Positions 63,999 to 64,000 of a stretch of DNA of 64,000 nucleotides are shown here, piece by piece; position 1 is the stretch's first letter, and each line of letters begins with the position of its first letter. The position numbers and the translations under genes were made by a program. Source of the DNA: JANQIV01 sp050117315 (GTDB lineage: Bacteria; Bacteroidota; Ignavibacteria; Ignavibacteriales; Melioribacteraceae). The stretch is from contig JASFMY010000005.1 of assembly GCA_050117315.1 (NCBI GenBank), positions 1 to 64,000 on the forward strand, given 5' to 3'. The notes beneath the pieces are model-generated. The model was not told the origin of the DNA. It searched no databases and saw nothing but the letters and a program-made list of their open reading frames with translations.

Positions 63999-64000
63999 AC

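Overview
The window looks like chromosomal DNA from a low-GC member of the Bacteroidota/Chlorobi/Ignavibacteria group. The grounds are a gingipain-like PorU sortase next to a PorV-type outer-membrane protein, secreted proteins with 'PNP...' C-terminal sorting domains, a DUF5683 protein, an HU-plus-SPOR protein and many periplasmic TPR proteins. Ignavibacteria is my best guess; this rests on family content only, because no rRNA is present.

Layout. 1-623 is a non-coding left flank with nested inverted repeats. 624-14189 is a leftward cluster: Der GTPase, a DUF5683 protein, a metalloprotease/propeller/barrel fusion, a protease-like type IX cargo with a lost active site, PorV-like and PorU. 14422-16500 holds an HD protein, endonuclease III, a HEAT-repeat protein and tRNA-Gln. 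16669-18438 holds a small outer-membrane-type protein and a pentapeptide-TIR protein.

18785-50516 is the main feature: about 32 kb and 18 genes, all leftward and mostly overlapping or a few bases apart, ending at a clear hairpin terminator at 18632-18662. It encodes an extracellular contractile injection system (eCIS, the Afp/PVC/MAC family). In transcription order: DUF4255 tail terminator (Afp16), an unknown 359-residue protein, one sheath, two tube proteins, a 53-residue DUF5908 protein, LysM baseplate hub (Afp7), VgrG-like spike (Afp8), PAAR tip, gp25-like wedge, Afp11 and Afp12 baseplate proteins, a 1864-residue repeat protein, a tape-measure-type protein, an AAA+ ATPase, then two DUF4157 (eCIS core) candidate cargo proteins with a TPR protein between them. 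There is no capsid, terminase, integrase or lysis gene and no TssJ/L/M membrane complex, so it is neither a prophage nor a classical T6SS. Three of its genes carry long in-frame tandem repeats: 14 residues x12 in a cargo protein, 58 residues x3 in the tape-measure protein and 94 residues x5 in the giant protein. These are the least explained part of the window.

50779-52890 is a short rightward set: a beta-propeller protein and three small membrane proteins. 52865-62720 is a leftward envelope cluster: TonB, ExbD, ExbB, HU-SPOR, a TonB-box-bearing beta-barrel, a 988-residue TPR protein, a DUF92 membrane protein and a smaller TPR protein. tRNA-Leu follows, and the right edge carries a broken short-chain dehydrogenase gene interrupted by a 139-bp MITE-like palindromic element whose exact removal restores the local reading frame.
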